Shown here in pieces: positions 15,916 through 24,294 of a stretch of DNA of 64,000 nt; position 1 is the stretch's first letter, and every line of letters begins with the position of its first letter. Source of the stretch: Cyclobacteriaceae bacterium (GTDB lineage: Bacteria; Bacteroidota; Bacteroidia; Cytophagales; Cyclobacteriaceae); NCBI GenBank assembly GCA_016787645.1, contig JAEUUF010000020.1:62001-126000 (forward strand), given 5' to 3'. The notes beneath the pieces are model-generated. The model was not told the DNA's origin. It saw only the letters and a program-made list of their open reading frames with translations, and made no database searches. Made by a program: the position numbers and the translations under genes.

Positions 15916-18528
15916 ATGGCAGAAGAAAAAATGATACGGTTGGGGCAGGCCTCTCGCAAACTCAATGTGGGACATAACACCATATTGGAGTTCCTTTCCA
16001 AGAAGGGATTCACGGTGGAGAACAACCCCAACGCGAAGCTGACTGCCGAGCAATTTGCCATGCTCGCCAAAGAGTACGCGGCATCTGCCTCCGAAAAGAT
16101 TGAGGCGTCGATCCTGACTATTGGCGGTAAACATTCTGAAACACTCACCATCCAAAGCGAGCCGGATACGCACCGGAAGAAGTCGGAAGAAGACGAGAGC
16201 ATCCTCATCAAAAACCTTGGATCGAAAGAGATCAAGGCAAAAGAAGAGGCCAAGCAGCCCGAGAAGGTTCAGCGGGAATCTGCCAAACTGGAAGGCATCA
16301 AGGTCCTTGGCAAAATCGATCTCGAGAAGAAAAAGAAAGAAGCGCCAGCCCCGGTTGCTGAAGTCAAACCGGCTGAACCCGTTAAGGCTCCCGAACCTGA
16401 GAAGCAACCTGAACTGGAGCTGATTAAAGCGAAGGCGGGAAAGTTGCAAGGACTCAAAGTGGTCGACAAGATCGAACTACCGGAAGAAAAGAAATCAACC
16501 AGCTCGCAGTCCAACGAAGACAATCGGAAGAAACGCCCGCGCAAACGCATCGTAACCGTTTCGAATGAAAAAGGTCGCGGTGCAGGTGTAGCCGGCGCAA
16601 AGCGCACGATGCCTGGCAAAGGGGAGCCTTCCGAAAAGGAGATCCAGGATCAGATTCGGGCTACACTCGCCAAATTGAGTGGTGGGCAGAAAAAATTCAG
16701 CGGGGCCAAATACCGCAAGGAAAAGCGGCAAGCCGTATCCGAAGCAGAAGAGGAAAAGCTGTTGCAAGAGCAGCAGGCTTCGAAAACATTGCGTGTTTCT
16801 GAATTCATCTCCGCCAATGACCTCGCGTCCATGATGAACGTTTCGGTGAATGAGGTGATCTCCACCTGCATGAACCTGGGGATGTTTGTTTCCATCAACC
16901 AGCGACTGGACGCGGAAGCCATCACCGTAATTGCCGATGAATTTGACTACGATGTCCAATTCATTTCGGCTGAGGATGAGACGCACACGGAGGAAGCGAA
17001 AGAACCCGAAGAGAATCTTAAGCCACGGGCACCCATTGTCACCATTATGGGTCACGTTGACCATGGCAAGACCTCGTTGCTGGACTTCATCCGAAATACA
17101 AAAGTCGTTGCGTCGGAAGCGGGCGGTATTACCCAGCACATTGGCGCGTATGATGTAACTACCAAGAGCGGTCAGAAGATCGCTTTCCTGGATACGCCGG
17201 GTCACGAAGCGTTTACCGCCATGCGTGCCCGCGGTGCCAAACTCACAGACGTGGCCATTATCGTGGTGGCCGCTGACGACGATGTGATGCCTCAAACCAA
17301 AGAAGCCATCAATCACGCCCAGGTGGCCGGCGTGCCCATTGTTATTGCCATCAATAAAGTTGACAAGCCCACAGCCAACCCTGATAAAATCCGGGAATCG
17401 TTGTCGAAGAATAATATCCTGGTGGAAGAGTGGGGTGGAAAATACCAGTGCCAGGAAATTTCCGCCAAGACCGGGAAAGGTGTCGATGAATTACTGGAGA
17501 AGGTTATCCTGGAATCCGAAATGCTGAACCTCAAGGCCAACCCGGACAAACCGGCCGTTGGATCCATTATTGAGGCCTCCCTGGACAAAGGTCGTGGCTA
17601 TGTAGCCACAATCATGGTTCAAACCGGTACTCTTCGGGTTGGTGATATCATTGTCGCGGGGTCACACCACGGTCGTGTAAAGGCTATGTTCGATGATACT
17701 GGCGACCGCATTAAGGAAGCAGGACCTTCATCACCCGTACAGGTGCTTGGTCTGGATGGCGCACCCCAGGCCGGTGAGAAATTCGCCGTCTACGAAACTG
17801 ATCGCGAAGCCAGGGAAGTGGCTACCAAGCGTGCTCAACTCGCTCGCGAACAGAGTATCCGCACGAAGAAACATATTACGTTGGACGAGATTGGTCGCCG
17901 TATTGCGATCGGATCATTCAAGCAATTGAATGTAATTGTCAAGGGTGACGTGGACGGTTCGGTAGAAGCTCTGTCAGACTCCTTATTGAAACTCTCTACC
18001 CCCAAGATCCAGGTGGGAATCATTCACAAGGCCGTCGGACAGATTTCGGAATCGGATGTATTGCTGGCCTCCGCCTCGGATGCCGTCATCGTTGGTTTCC
18101 AGGTGCGTCCTTCCGCATCAGCGCGGAAGTTGGCCGAAGCTGAAGAGATTGAAATTCGCTTGTATTCTATCATCTACGACGCCATCAATGACGTGAAGAG
18201 CGCCATGGAGGGCATGCTGGAGAAAGAGATGGAAGAAGTGATTGTCGGAAACGCCGAAGTGCGCACGGTGTTCAAGATCTCGAAAGTGGGAACCATCCTG
18301 GGATGTATGGTTACCGATGGATACATTAAGCGGGCTAATCCGATCCGCCTCATCCGCGACGGTATCGTCGTGTATGCGGGCAAACTGAGTTCACTCAAGC
18401 GCTTCAAGGATGATGCCAGCGAAGTGAAATCAGGCTTTGACTGCGGTATGGGCATTGAAGGATTCAATGATATGCAGGTCGGTGACGTGATTGAAAGCTA
18501 CGAGAACAGGGAGGTAAAGAAGATATAA
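15916..18528 (+). CDS. infB: Translation initiation factor IF-2
   Basis: GTPase that places initiator tRNA on the 30S subunit and promotes subunit joining. From the ATG at 15916 it has 870 residues. An IF2_N domain lies at about 5-55, then a long Lys/Glu/Pro-rich linker (about 60-290), a second IF2_N-like domain near 300-350, and the G domain with 'GHVDHGKTS' (379-387), 'DTPGHEA' (426-432) and 'NKVD' (480-483), followed by the beta-barrel and C-terminal domains. The frame extends to a TTG six bases upstream, but the ATG is the better start. A strong terminator follows the operon. Confidence 0.95.
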   Translation: MAEEKMIRLGQASRKLNVGHNTILEFLSKKGFTVENNPNAKLTAEQFAMLAKEYAASASEKIEASILTIGGKHSETLTIQSEPDTHRKKSEEDESILIKNLGSKEIKAKEEAKQPEKVQRESAKLEGIKVLGKIDLEKKKKEAPAPVAEVKPAEPVKAPEPEKQPELELIKAKAGKLQGLKVVDKIELPEEKKSTSSQSNEDNRKKRPRKRIVTVSNEKGRGAGVAGAKRTMPGKGEPSEKEIQDQIRATLAKLSGGQKKFSGAKYRKEKRQAVSEAEEEKLLQEQQASKTLRVSEFISANDLASMMNVSVNEVISTCMNLGMFVSINQRLDAEAITVIADEFDYDVQFISAEDETHTEEAKEPEENLKPRAPIVTIMGHVDHGKTSLLDFIRNTKVVASEAGGITQHIGAYDVTTKSGQKIAFLDTPGHEAFTAMRARGAKLTDVAIIVVAADDDVMPQTKEAINHAQVAGVPIVIAINKVDKPTANPDKIRESLSKNNILVEEWGGKYQCQEISAKTGKGVDELLEKVILESEMLNLKANPDKPAVGSIIEASLDKGRGYVATIMVQTGTLRVGDIIVAGSHHGRVKAMFDDTGDRIKEAGPSSPVQVLGLDGAPQAGEKFAVYETDREAREVATKRAQLAREQSIRTKKHITLDEIGRRIAIGSFKQLNVIVKGDVDGSVEALSDSLLKLSTPKIQVGIIHKAVGQISESDVLLASASDAVIVGFQVRPSASARKLAEAEEIEIRLYSIIYDAINDVKSAMEGMLEKEMEEVIVGNAEVRTVFKISKVGTILGCMVTDGYIKRANPIRLIRDGIVVYAGKLSSLKRFKDDASEVKSGFDCGMGIEGFNDMQVGDVIESYENREVKKI

Positions 18529-18547
18529 TCTCCACAGGCTATTCAAT

Positions 18548-18580
18548 AAAAAAGCCCCGGCACTTAGCCGGGGCTTTTTT
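18548..18580 (+). terminator. Terminator of rimP-nusA-infB, likely bidirectional
   Basis: Perfect 14-base arms (18548-18561, AAAAAAGCCCCGGC, and 18567-18580) with a 5-base loop. T-runs occur on both strands, so it can also end lemA transcripts from the other side. Confidence 0.9.
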
Positions 18581-18600
18581 TATTTATGTCATCCAGCGGA

Positions 18601-19176
18601 TCAGAACTTCACTTCCGGGGCTTTCTCCGCACCAGCGTCTGCTTTGAAGTATCCCTTCTCACCGAAACCAAGCAACGAGGCAAAAATCACCGTAGGGAAT
18701 CTCCGACGGGAAACGTTGTAGGCATTCACCGCGTCATTGAAGCGCTGACGAGAAACATTGATTCGGTTTTCAGTTCCTTCCAGTTGGGCCTGGAGATCCA
18801 GGAAGTTCTGGTTGGCCTTCAGGTCAGGATAGTTTTCGGCCACGGCCAGCAATCGACCCAGCGCAGAACCAAGAGTTCCCTGTGCCTGCTGAAATGCGGC
18901 GACGTTTTCTGGAGTGAGATTATTCGCGTCTATTTTCACCTGGGTGGCTGAGGCACGCGCCTCCATCACTTGGGTGAGGGTGGTCTGCTCAAAGTTGGCG
19001 TAACCCTTCACTGTATTGACGAGGTTTGGGATGAGGTCGGCCCGTCGTTGATAGTCCGATTCCACATTTCCCCAGGCAAGTCCGACGTTCTCCTGTTTGC
19101 CAACCAGTCCGTTGTATGAACTGAATCCCAGAAGAACCAGGGCACCCAAAACGATCCAGATAATGTACTTTCTCAT
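18601..19176 (-). CDS. lemA: LemA family protein
   Basis: A 191-residue protein with one N-terminal membrane segment (about residues 4-22) and a long helical domain. The motif 'WGNVESDYQRRADLIPNLVNTVKGYANFEQTTL' around residues 33-67 and 'ENYPDLKANQNFLDLQAQLEGTENRI' around 110-135 are the hallmark of LemA. The helical part is probably exposed outside the membrane. The family has no settled function; it often accompanies TPM-domain (YgcG-like) proteins, which are absent here. Its -7 element is seen 23 bases upstream. Confidence 0.92.
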   Translation of the reverse strand: MRKYIIWIVLGALVLLGFSSYNGLVGKQENVGLAWGNVESDYQRRADLIPNLVNTVKGYANFEQTTLTQVMEARASATQVKIDANNLTPENVAAFQQAQGTLGSALGRLLAVAENYPDLKANQNFLDLQAQLEGTENRINVSRQRFNDAVNAYNVSRRRFPTVIFASLLGFGEKGYFKADAGAEKAPEVKF

Positions 19177-19198
19177 GTCAGTTTCAAATTAGTTTCGG

Positions 19199-19206
19199 CA
19201 AAGATA
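19199..19206 (-). promoter_or_regulatory. -7 element of lemA
   Basis: On the minus strand TATCTTTG (19206-19199) matches TAnnTTTG and lies 23 bases before the lemA ATG. No clear -33 TTTG is present. Confidence 0.4.
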
Positions 19207-19249
19207 AGCATACGAATATTACTCGTGATTTGTGGGGCTTTTAGGCTAC

Positions 19250-20425
19250 TCAGCTAATATAAAGCACCAGTCCCTTTAGGTACTCGCCTTCCGGATGGTA
19301 GATGGACACCGGGTGGTCGGGTGGCTGAGAAAGTTGGTATAGCACCTTTGCTTCCCGCCCCGCCTGGATGGCAGCAGAAACTACCGTGTCGTAGAACAAC
19401 TGGCGATCGACAACCTGGGAGCAGGAGAATGTGAACAATAAGCCCCCGGAGCGGATGACCCGCATCGCTTCGGCATTTAGTCGCTGATACCCCTTCATGG
19501 CCTGGTGTCGTGCTTCCTTGTGTTTGGCGAATGCCGGCGGGTCGAGTATGATGATGTCGTACTGATCTTTCTTGTCCTTGAGAAAATCAAAAGTGTCACC
19601 GATGAAGCACTCATGCTTTTTCACATCAAAAGCATTAAGCTCAATGTTCTGCCGGGCTAGTTCCACTGCGCGTTCTGATGCGTCAATGGAATGCACCAAC
19701 GTTGCTCCCGCCTGCAGCGCATAAACGGAGAACCCACCGGTGTAACAAAATGTATTCAATACGCTTCGTCCAGCAGCGTGACTGCCCAGCAGTCGCCGGT
19801 TTTCGCGCTGATCGAGGAAGAACCCCGTCTTTTGGCCTCCTTCCCAGTCTACCAAAAATTTATTGCCATGCTCGACTACGGCATGTGGTACAGCGCCCAT
19901 TCCAAAAAGATATTCGCTTTCCGATTTGCCATCGCCAGCCGACATGCCTTTGTAATAAACCGCGGTGAGTTGATTCCCCAGGTTTTTCAACAAGGCATCT
20001 TTAATTCGCTGGCGATCGCGGTGCATCCCGGAACTATGCGCCTGGATGACAGCAACACCGCGATAAATATCGACGATGAGCCCCGCCAACCCGTCCCCTT
20101 CTCCGTGAACCAATCGGTAGCAATCCGTATCCGCGGAAATCACGCCGGTGCGCTGACGTATGGCCAGAGTCGACGCAATTTTAGCTGAGAAGAAATCATC
20201 CCCGGGGGGCTCTGGACGAAAAGACAAAAGGCGGGCGGTGATCGTGCCTTTCTGGTAGTGGCCATATCCCAGCACGGTGCCGCTGGCATCTTTTACACAC
20301 ACCCAAGCGCCGCTCTCCGGGTTTCCTTCGATGGACTGGATTGCTCCGGAAAAAATCCACGGATGAAAACGCCGCGCAGAAGCATCTCTGCCTTTTTTGA
20401 GGTATACCTGACCTTGTATTTCCAT
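19250..20425 (-). CDS. rRNA cytosine-C5 methyltransferase, RlmI-like
   Basis: A 391-residue SAM-dependent methyltransferase from the ATG at 20423-20425. The N-terminal part looks like a PUA RNA-binding domain ('GQVYLKKGRDASARRFHPWIFSGAI', about 4-28). It is followed by a linker domain and the catalytic Rossmann fold with 'VLNTFCYTGGFSVYALQAGA' (SAM site), 'DIIILDPPAFAK' (motif IV) and 'TFSCSQVV' containing the catalytic-type Cys. This order is that of RlmI, which methylates a cytidine of 23S rRNA (C1962 in E. coli). The exact target here is inferred. Confidence 0.88.
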   Translation of the reverse strand: MEIQGQVYLKKGRDASARRFHPWIFSGAIQSIEGNPESGAWVCVKDASGTVLGYGHYQKGTITARLLSFRPEPPGDDFFSAKIASTLAIRQRTGVISADTDCYRLVHGEGDGLAGLIVDIYRGVAVIQAHSSGMHRDRQRIKDALLKNLGNQLTAVYYKGMSAGDGKSESEYLFGMGAVPHAVVEHGNKFLVDWEGGQKTGFFLDQRENRRLLGSHAAGRSVLNTFCYTGGFSVYALQAGATLVHSIDASERAVELARQNIELNAFDVKKHECFIGDTFDFLKDKKDQYDIIILDPPAFAKHKEARHQAMKGYQRLNAEAMRVIRSGGLLFTFSCSQVVDRQLFYDTVVSAAIQAGREAKVLYQLSQPPDHPVSIYHPEGEYLKGLVLYIS

Positions 20426-20557
20426 CGCGTTTCCTAAATTTAGCGCCATATTACCCGAAATACGAGTGACCGCCCAATCGAAGAGAACATCTTCATTGGA
20501 CAGCGATCCCGTGGGAACTGAAAAGTGAAGTTACATCCTTAAATAAAGTGACTGTTT

Positions 20558-21115
20558 ATGAGACTTTTTATTAGTGCTTTGGTAGTAATGATGCTTGCAG
20601 GATGCAATCAGCCATCGTCAACGGGCAACGAGGAAATTCCTGGCGTTCAGGAAAAGTTCGAAGATACACCGGGGCTGATCCGAACAGAAATTGTTGATGC
20701 GGCCGGTCGACTGACCGCCATGGGATACTATCTCAACGGGAAAAAGGAAGGTTCGTGGACCGACTATACCGAAGACCTTCGGGTTCACCGGCTAACCACC
20801 TATGTCAACGGGAAGAAAGAAGGTATCTATATGGAGTTCAACACTGCTAACGCTGTGACGGTTCGTTGCTTCTATCATAACGATCTGCGGCATGGCCCTT
20901 ATGTAGAGTATTCTCCGGTCGGACTGAAGGAAGAGCGCTTCTACTCCTACGGAAAGATGGAGGGCATTGCCCGGGTTTACTTCAATGATGGTAAACTGAT
21001 GGAAGAGGGGTATTACAAGGACGGTGAACGGGAGGGGATATCGAAATGGTACGACCGCGAGGGGAACAAGACCCTGGAATACGAATACCACCAAGGCAAA
21101 TTGGTCAAGAAATAG
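20558..21115 (+). CDS. MORN-repeat lipoprotein
   Basis: A 185-residue exported lipoprotein: signal peptide with lipobox 'LAGC' at about residues 13-16. The mature part is a series of MORN/YwqK-like repeats: 'MGYYLNGKKEGSWTDYTED', 'VNGKKEGIYMEFNTA', 'HNDLRHGPYVEY', 'SYGKMEGIARVYFNDGKLMEEGYYKDGEREG'. It begins after RlmI's divergent start and is monocistronic. Function is unknown; it shares the repeat type with the protein at 485 but is not an obvious duplicate. Confidence 0.75.
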   Translation: MRLFISALVVMMLAGCNQPSSTGNEEIPGVQEKFEDTPGLIRTEIVDAAGRLTAMGYYLNGKKEGSWTDYTEDLRVHRLTTYVNGKKEGIYMEFNTANAVTVRCFYHNDLRHGPYVEYSPVGLKEERFYSYGKMEGIARVYFNDGKLMEEGYYKDGEREGISKWYDREGNKTLEYEYHQGKLVKK

Positions 21116-21197
21116 CCCTTTTTCGTCCTTTTACACCATTTCAAGAACTTTCTCCAGCCTATGAACGTAGTTAGGATACCCTGTCCGGGTACCCTGC

Positions 21198-21222
21198 AAA
21201 AATGTCATTTTCCCACATTTTT
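21198..21222 (+). repeat. Inverted repeat upstream of htrA
   Basis: AAAAATGT (21198-21205) and ACATTTTT (21215-21222) form perfect 8-base inverted arms with a 9-base spacer, 10 bases ahead of a sigma-54-like element. A dimeric regulator site is the simplest reading. A second, imperfect palindrome around GGGTACCC lies at about 21174-21195. Confidence 0.4.
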
Positions 21223-21231
21223 AAGCGCTGC

Positions 21232-21247
21232 TGGCATAGTTTTTACT
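21232..21247 (+). promoter_or_regulatory. Sigma-54-like promoter element of htrA
   Basis: TGGCATAGTTTTTACT resembles TGGCAC-N5-TTGCA with correct spacing. The GG of the -24 box is intact, but the GC of the -12 box reads AC. It lies 32 bases before the htrA ATG, and no TAnnTTTG box is present in the gap. Confidence 0.35.
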
Positions 21248-21278
21248 GATATCCCTTCAGACAAAATTTGAGTTTGAT

Positions 21279-22769
21279 ATGAAGCGTTTTGGATTGCTGG
21301 TTATTGCCGCTGCCTTGGGTAGTGCCTTAACCCTGGTTACCACTGGTTATTTCAAGAAAGAGGCACCCGGTGTCCGCATTGAACATGTCGGCACTCCGCT
21401 TTCCAACGTGGCCTTAACACGAAATGAAAACGGAGAAGTAGTTCCGCTTGACTTCACCGAAGTTGCAGAAAAAGTGACGGATGCAGTGGTTCACATCCGG
21501 TCTACATCCGAAGGAAATTTTTCCAAGAACCGCACCCCTGATCCTTTCGAATTTTTCTTCGGCCCCGATGCGCCGCGTCAACGAGGACCCAGCCAGAGCT
21601 CTGGGAGCGGAGTCATCATCAATGCCGACGGCTACATCGTCACCAACAATCACGTTGTGCAAGGCGCTGACGTGGTGGACGTCACCCTGCACGACAATCG
21701 TTCCTTCAAGGCTGAGGTCGTCGGCACAGATCCCGACACTGATCTCGCGCTGGTGAAAATCAAAGAAAAGAACCTGCCCTTCCTCTCCTTTGTAGATTCA
21801 GATAAGTCCAAAGTGGGCGAGTGGGTACTTGCCGTGGGCAACCCGTTCAACCTTAACTCCACAGTAACTGCGGGGATCATCAGTGCCAAGGGGCGGAACA
21901 TCAACATCATCAATTCCGGCAATCCGTCGGAATCCGGAACGACAGCCATCGAATCCTTTATACAGACCGACGCTGCCATCAATCCGGGCAACAGCGGCGG
22001 TGCGCTTGTCAACATGAATGGAGGACTCGTTGGAATCAACACGGCCATCGCAAGCCCGACGGGATCGTACTCGGGCTATGGATTTGCAATTCCCTCGAAC
22101 ATCGTCAGTAAGATAGTTGAAGACCTTCTCACCTACGGTACAGTTCAGCGGGGCTGGCTGGGCATCCAGGTAGGTAGTGTGAACAGCGACTTGGTGCGAG
22201 AGGAGGAGCTTTCGGTAAATGAAGGCGCATTCGTCAGCGGCTTTGGCGATATGGATGACAAGAGTGCCGCAAAGCAGGCGGGCATACAGCGTGGAGACGT
22301 GATTGTAAAACTCGACAATACGCCAATCAAAACCAGTTCTGCGCTTATCGAATATATTGGACGCAAGCGTCCGGGCGACAAAGTGAATGTAGTGGTGAAT
22401 CGCAAGGGAAAAGAAAAGGTGATTCCTGTAGTCCTTAAAAACCGGGAGGGCAGCGTTGGCGCCTCCAAGCGGGAAGAGCGCGATGCGGTGAGCGCCCTGG
22501 GCATGGAATTGGAAGCACTCGATCCCAAAGTCCTGAAGCGACTTGAAATCTCCTCCGGAGTAAGAGTGAAAGCACTCGGGAACGGCAAAGTCGCCCGATA
22601 TACCGAAATGCGGGAGGGTTACATTATCACCTCGATCGACAATAAACCGGTGAATTCCCCGAAGGAGGTAAACGAGATCATCCGGTCGAAAAAGCCTGGG
22701 GAATTGTTGATCTTCTCGGGCATCTACGAGGACTTTACCCGGGAGTATAGTTACGTCATACGAATGTAA
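21279..22769 (+). CDS. htrA: Do-like periplasmic serine protease HtrA/DegP-DegQ
   Basis: Periplasmic protease/chaperone of the envelope stress response. The 496-residue protein has an N-terminal membrane/signal segment (about 5-24), a trypsin-like domain with His125 ('VTNNHVV'), Asp155 ('DPDTDLAL') and Ser239 ('INPGNSGGAL'), and two PDZ domains at about 280-385 and 400-490 (the first has 'GDVIVKLDNTPIKTSS'). The catalytic triad is complete. The upstream 163-base gap contains an inverted repeat and a sigma-54-like element. A small YodC-like gene starts 16 bases after the stop and is probably cotranscribed. Confidence 0.93.
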   Translation: MKRFGLLVIAAALGSALTLVTTGYFKKEAPGVRIEHVGTPLSNVALTRNENGEVVPLDFTEVAEKVTDAVVHIRSTSEGNFSKNRTPDPFEFFFGPDAPRQRGPSQSSGSGVIINADGYIVTNNHVVQGADVVDVTLHDNRSFKAEVVGTDPDTDLALVKIKEKNLPFLSFVDSDKSKVGEWVLAVGNPFNLNSTVTAGIISAKGRNINIINSGNPSESGTTAIESFIQTDAAINPGNSGGALVNMNGGLVGINTAIASPTGSYSGYGFAIPSNIVSKIVEDLLTYGTVQRGWLGIQVGSVNSDLVREEELSVNEGAFVSGFGDMDDKSAAKQAGIQRGDVIVKLDNTPIKTSSALIEYIGRKRPGDKVNVVVNRKGKEKVIPVVLKNREGSVGASKREERDAVSALGMELEALDPKVLKRLEISSGVRVKALGNGKVARYTEMREGYIITSIDNKPVNSPKEVNEIIRSKKPGELLIFSGIYEDFTREYSYVIRM

Positions 22770-22785
22770 ATCTGTCAGAGCGATT

Positions 22786-22959
22786 ATGAGAAGAATGTTC
22801 AAGAAAGGTGACCGTGTACGGAATCGTGTGGATGGAAAGGTCATGGAGGTACTGAAGTACCTTAAGAAAAACCTGGTGGCTGTCCGTTGGTTTGACCTCC
22901 GTTCGAAGGAGGTGCACACGGAAACCGTCAAGGAGGATAATCTTTCCAAAGCGGCCTGA
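22786..22959 (+). CDS. Small YodC/DUF2158-like protein
   Basis: A 57-codon gene (ATG 22786, TGA 22957-22959). The product begins 'MRRMFKKGDRVRNRVDGKVM' and continues with 'LVAVRWFDLRSKEVHTETV', a small basic beta-barrel-like pattern ('F-x-x-G-D-x-V' start and a central 'V-x-V-x-W-F-D') like YodC/DUF2158 proteins. Those bind no known partner. It lies between htrA (16 bases) and a good terminator (7 bases after its stop), so it fits neatly as the second gene of the htrA transcript. A chance frame is unlikely because of the placement and sensible composition. Confidence 0.7.
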   Translation: MRRMFKKGDRVRNRVDGKVMEVLKYLKKNLVAVRWFDLRSKEVHTETVKEDNLSKAA

Positions 22960-22965
22960 AGAAAC

Positions 22966-22995
22966 ACCCCGCGTATCCCTTACGCGGGGTTTTTT
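22966..22995 (+). terminator. Terminator of the htrA transcript
   Basis: Perfect 10-base arms ACCCCGCGTA (22966-22975) and TACGCGGGGT (22981-22990), a 5-base loop, and six T's. Confidence 0.9.
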
Positions 22996-23042
22996 CCATC
23001 CCCGATGCCCAAAGCGCTGTCCCAAACTTCTGGGAAACGCGT

Positions 23043-23050
23043 TACCTTTG
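23043..23050 (+). promoter_or_regulatory. -7 element of ispH
   Basis: TACCTTTG matches TAnnTTTG exactly. Transcription from about 23056 would leave about 14 bases before the ATT at 23070 proposed as the ispH start. There is no good -33 match. Confidence 0.5.
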
Positions 23051-23069
23051 AGTTACAAAACCAACGGCC

Positions 23070-24287
23070 ATTAAGAAGTTCGAGATTCCCGCCCATTACC
23101 GGTCAAACCTCAGCAGCCGGGTAAAAGAGTTCCGCAGAATTCAAGATCAGCGCAAGCAGGACTTTAGCCCAACCATACTTGATTTTGGGCCTGTTCAGAT
23201 TGTCCTGGCGCGTCATTTCGGTTTCTGCTATGGTGTGGAAAATGCGATAGAGAAAAGTTATCGCGCCCTTGAGGAAAATGGCGATAAGCACGTGTTCTTG
23301 CTTAGCCAGATGATCCACAACCCAGAAGTAAACCAGGACCTGCAGGAAAGAGGGATTCGATTTATCATGGATACGGACGGAAGCCAGTTGATTCCCTGGG
23401 AAGAGATTCTGCCCTCGGATATTGTCATCATCCCTGCCTTCGGTACCACCCGGGACATTGAGGAATTACTTAGAAACAAGGGCGTCAATATTGAGCCCTA
23501 CAACACCACCTGTCCCTTCGTGGAGAAAGTGTGGAATCGCGCCGCAAAGCTTGGAAGCGAAAAATACACGGTAATCATCCACGGAAAGCCAAAGCATGAA
23601 GAAACCCGTGCCACGTTCTCTCACAGTGCGGAAGGGGCTCCTTCGGTGATTGTGCGGGATCTGAACGATGCCGTGGAACTGAGCAATTTCATCCTGGGCA
23701 GCAAGAGTCCTTCTGAATTTTATGAAACCTATCGAGGCAAATACTCAACCGGGTTTAGGCCTGATCTGCATTTCGAACGAATTGGCGTGGTCAACCAGAC
23801 CACCATGCTCGCGACTGAAACCACGGCCATCGCCGATTTCCTCAGGCAGGTGATGATCCGAAAATTTGGCGCCGATGCCATCGGCAACCATTTTGCGGAT
23901 ACACGCGATACGCTTTGCTATGCCACCAACGACAACCAGGATGCCACCTATGAATTGCTGAACCTGGATGCCGACGTGGCCATCGTGGTTGGCGGATACA
24001 ATAGCTCAAACACTTCGCATATTGTTGAGCTTTGTGAACGAAAGTTTCCGACCTTCTTCATTAACTCCGAAAATGAAATCGCCTCCCGCGAGGAGATCCA
24101 TCACTTTGATTATCCCAACAAAACCCGGAAAACCACTTATTCGTTTCTGCCGGATAAATCCCCGGTGCAAATCATTGTGACCAGCGGCGCCTCGTGCCCG
24201 GATACCGTCGTAGACCGGGTAATTCTTCGCTTGCTCAATCTTTTTGAATCTTCGCGACCCGTTGAAGAAGTAATGGCCCGCTTCTGA
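23070..24287 (+). CDS. ispH: 4-hydroxy-3-methylbut-2-enyl diphosphate reductase, ATT start proposed
   Basis: Last enzyme of the MEP pathway, making IPP and DMAPP with an iron-sulfur cluster. The frame is open from 23052 (an in-frame TGA lies at 23049). The first ATG/GTG/TTG is a GTG at 23235, but that would delete Cys53 in 'RHFGFCYGVENA', one of three cluster ligands (the others are Cys148 in 'NTTCPFVEK' and Cys283 in 'DTLCYATNDNQ'). The coding pattern continues upstream with 'KKFEIPAHYRS', 'RRIQDQRKQDFSPTILDFG', the N-terminal extension of Cytophagia IspH, which normally begins Met-Lys-Lys-Phe. The codon in the Met position is ATT (23070), giving 405 residues. A sequencing error at the start codon is the alternative. 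Confidence 0.85.
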   Translation: MKKFEIPAHYRSNLSSRVKEFRRIQDQRKQDFSPTILDFGPVQIVLARHFGFCYGVENAIEKSYRALEENGDKHVFLLSQMIHNPEVNQDLQERGIRFIMDTDGSQLIPWEEILPSDIVIIPAFGTTRDIEELLRNKGVNIEPYNTTCPFVEKVWNRAAKLGSEKYTVIIHGKPKHEETRATFSHSAEGAPSVIVRDLNDAVELSNFILGSKSPSEFYETYRGKYSTGFRPDLHFERIGVVNQTTMLATETTAIADFLRQVMIRKFGADAIGNHFADTRDTLCYATNDNQDATYELLNLDADVAIVVGGYNSSNTSHIVELCERKFPTFFINSENEIASREEIHHFDYPNKTRKTTYSFLPDKSPVQIIVTSGASCPDTVVDRVILRLLNLFESSRPVEEVMARF

Positions 24288-24294
24288 TTCCGGC

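Noticed and set aside
16495..17316. 273-codon open frame on the minus strand within infB
   Set aside because: Antisense to the linker and G domain of infB; Cys/Phe-rich and without motifs.
21161..21271. 36-codon frame starting ATG in the htrA upstream gap
   Set aside because: It covers the inverted repeat and the sigma-54-like element, has unconvincing composition and would leave only 7 bases to htrA; the regulatory reading is better.
21798..22967. 389-codon open frame on the minus strand over htrA
   Set aside because: It is the antisense shadow of a strongly supported gene; its translation lacks any domain or signal peptide and crosses the htrA stop and the small gene after it.
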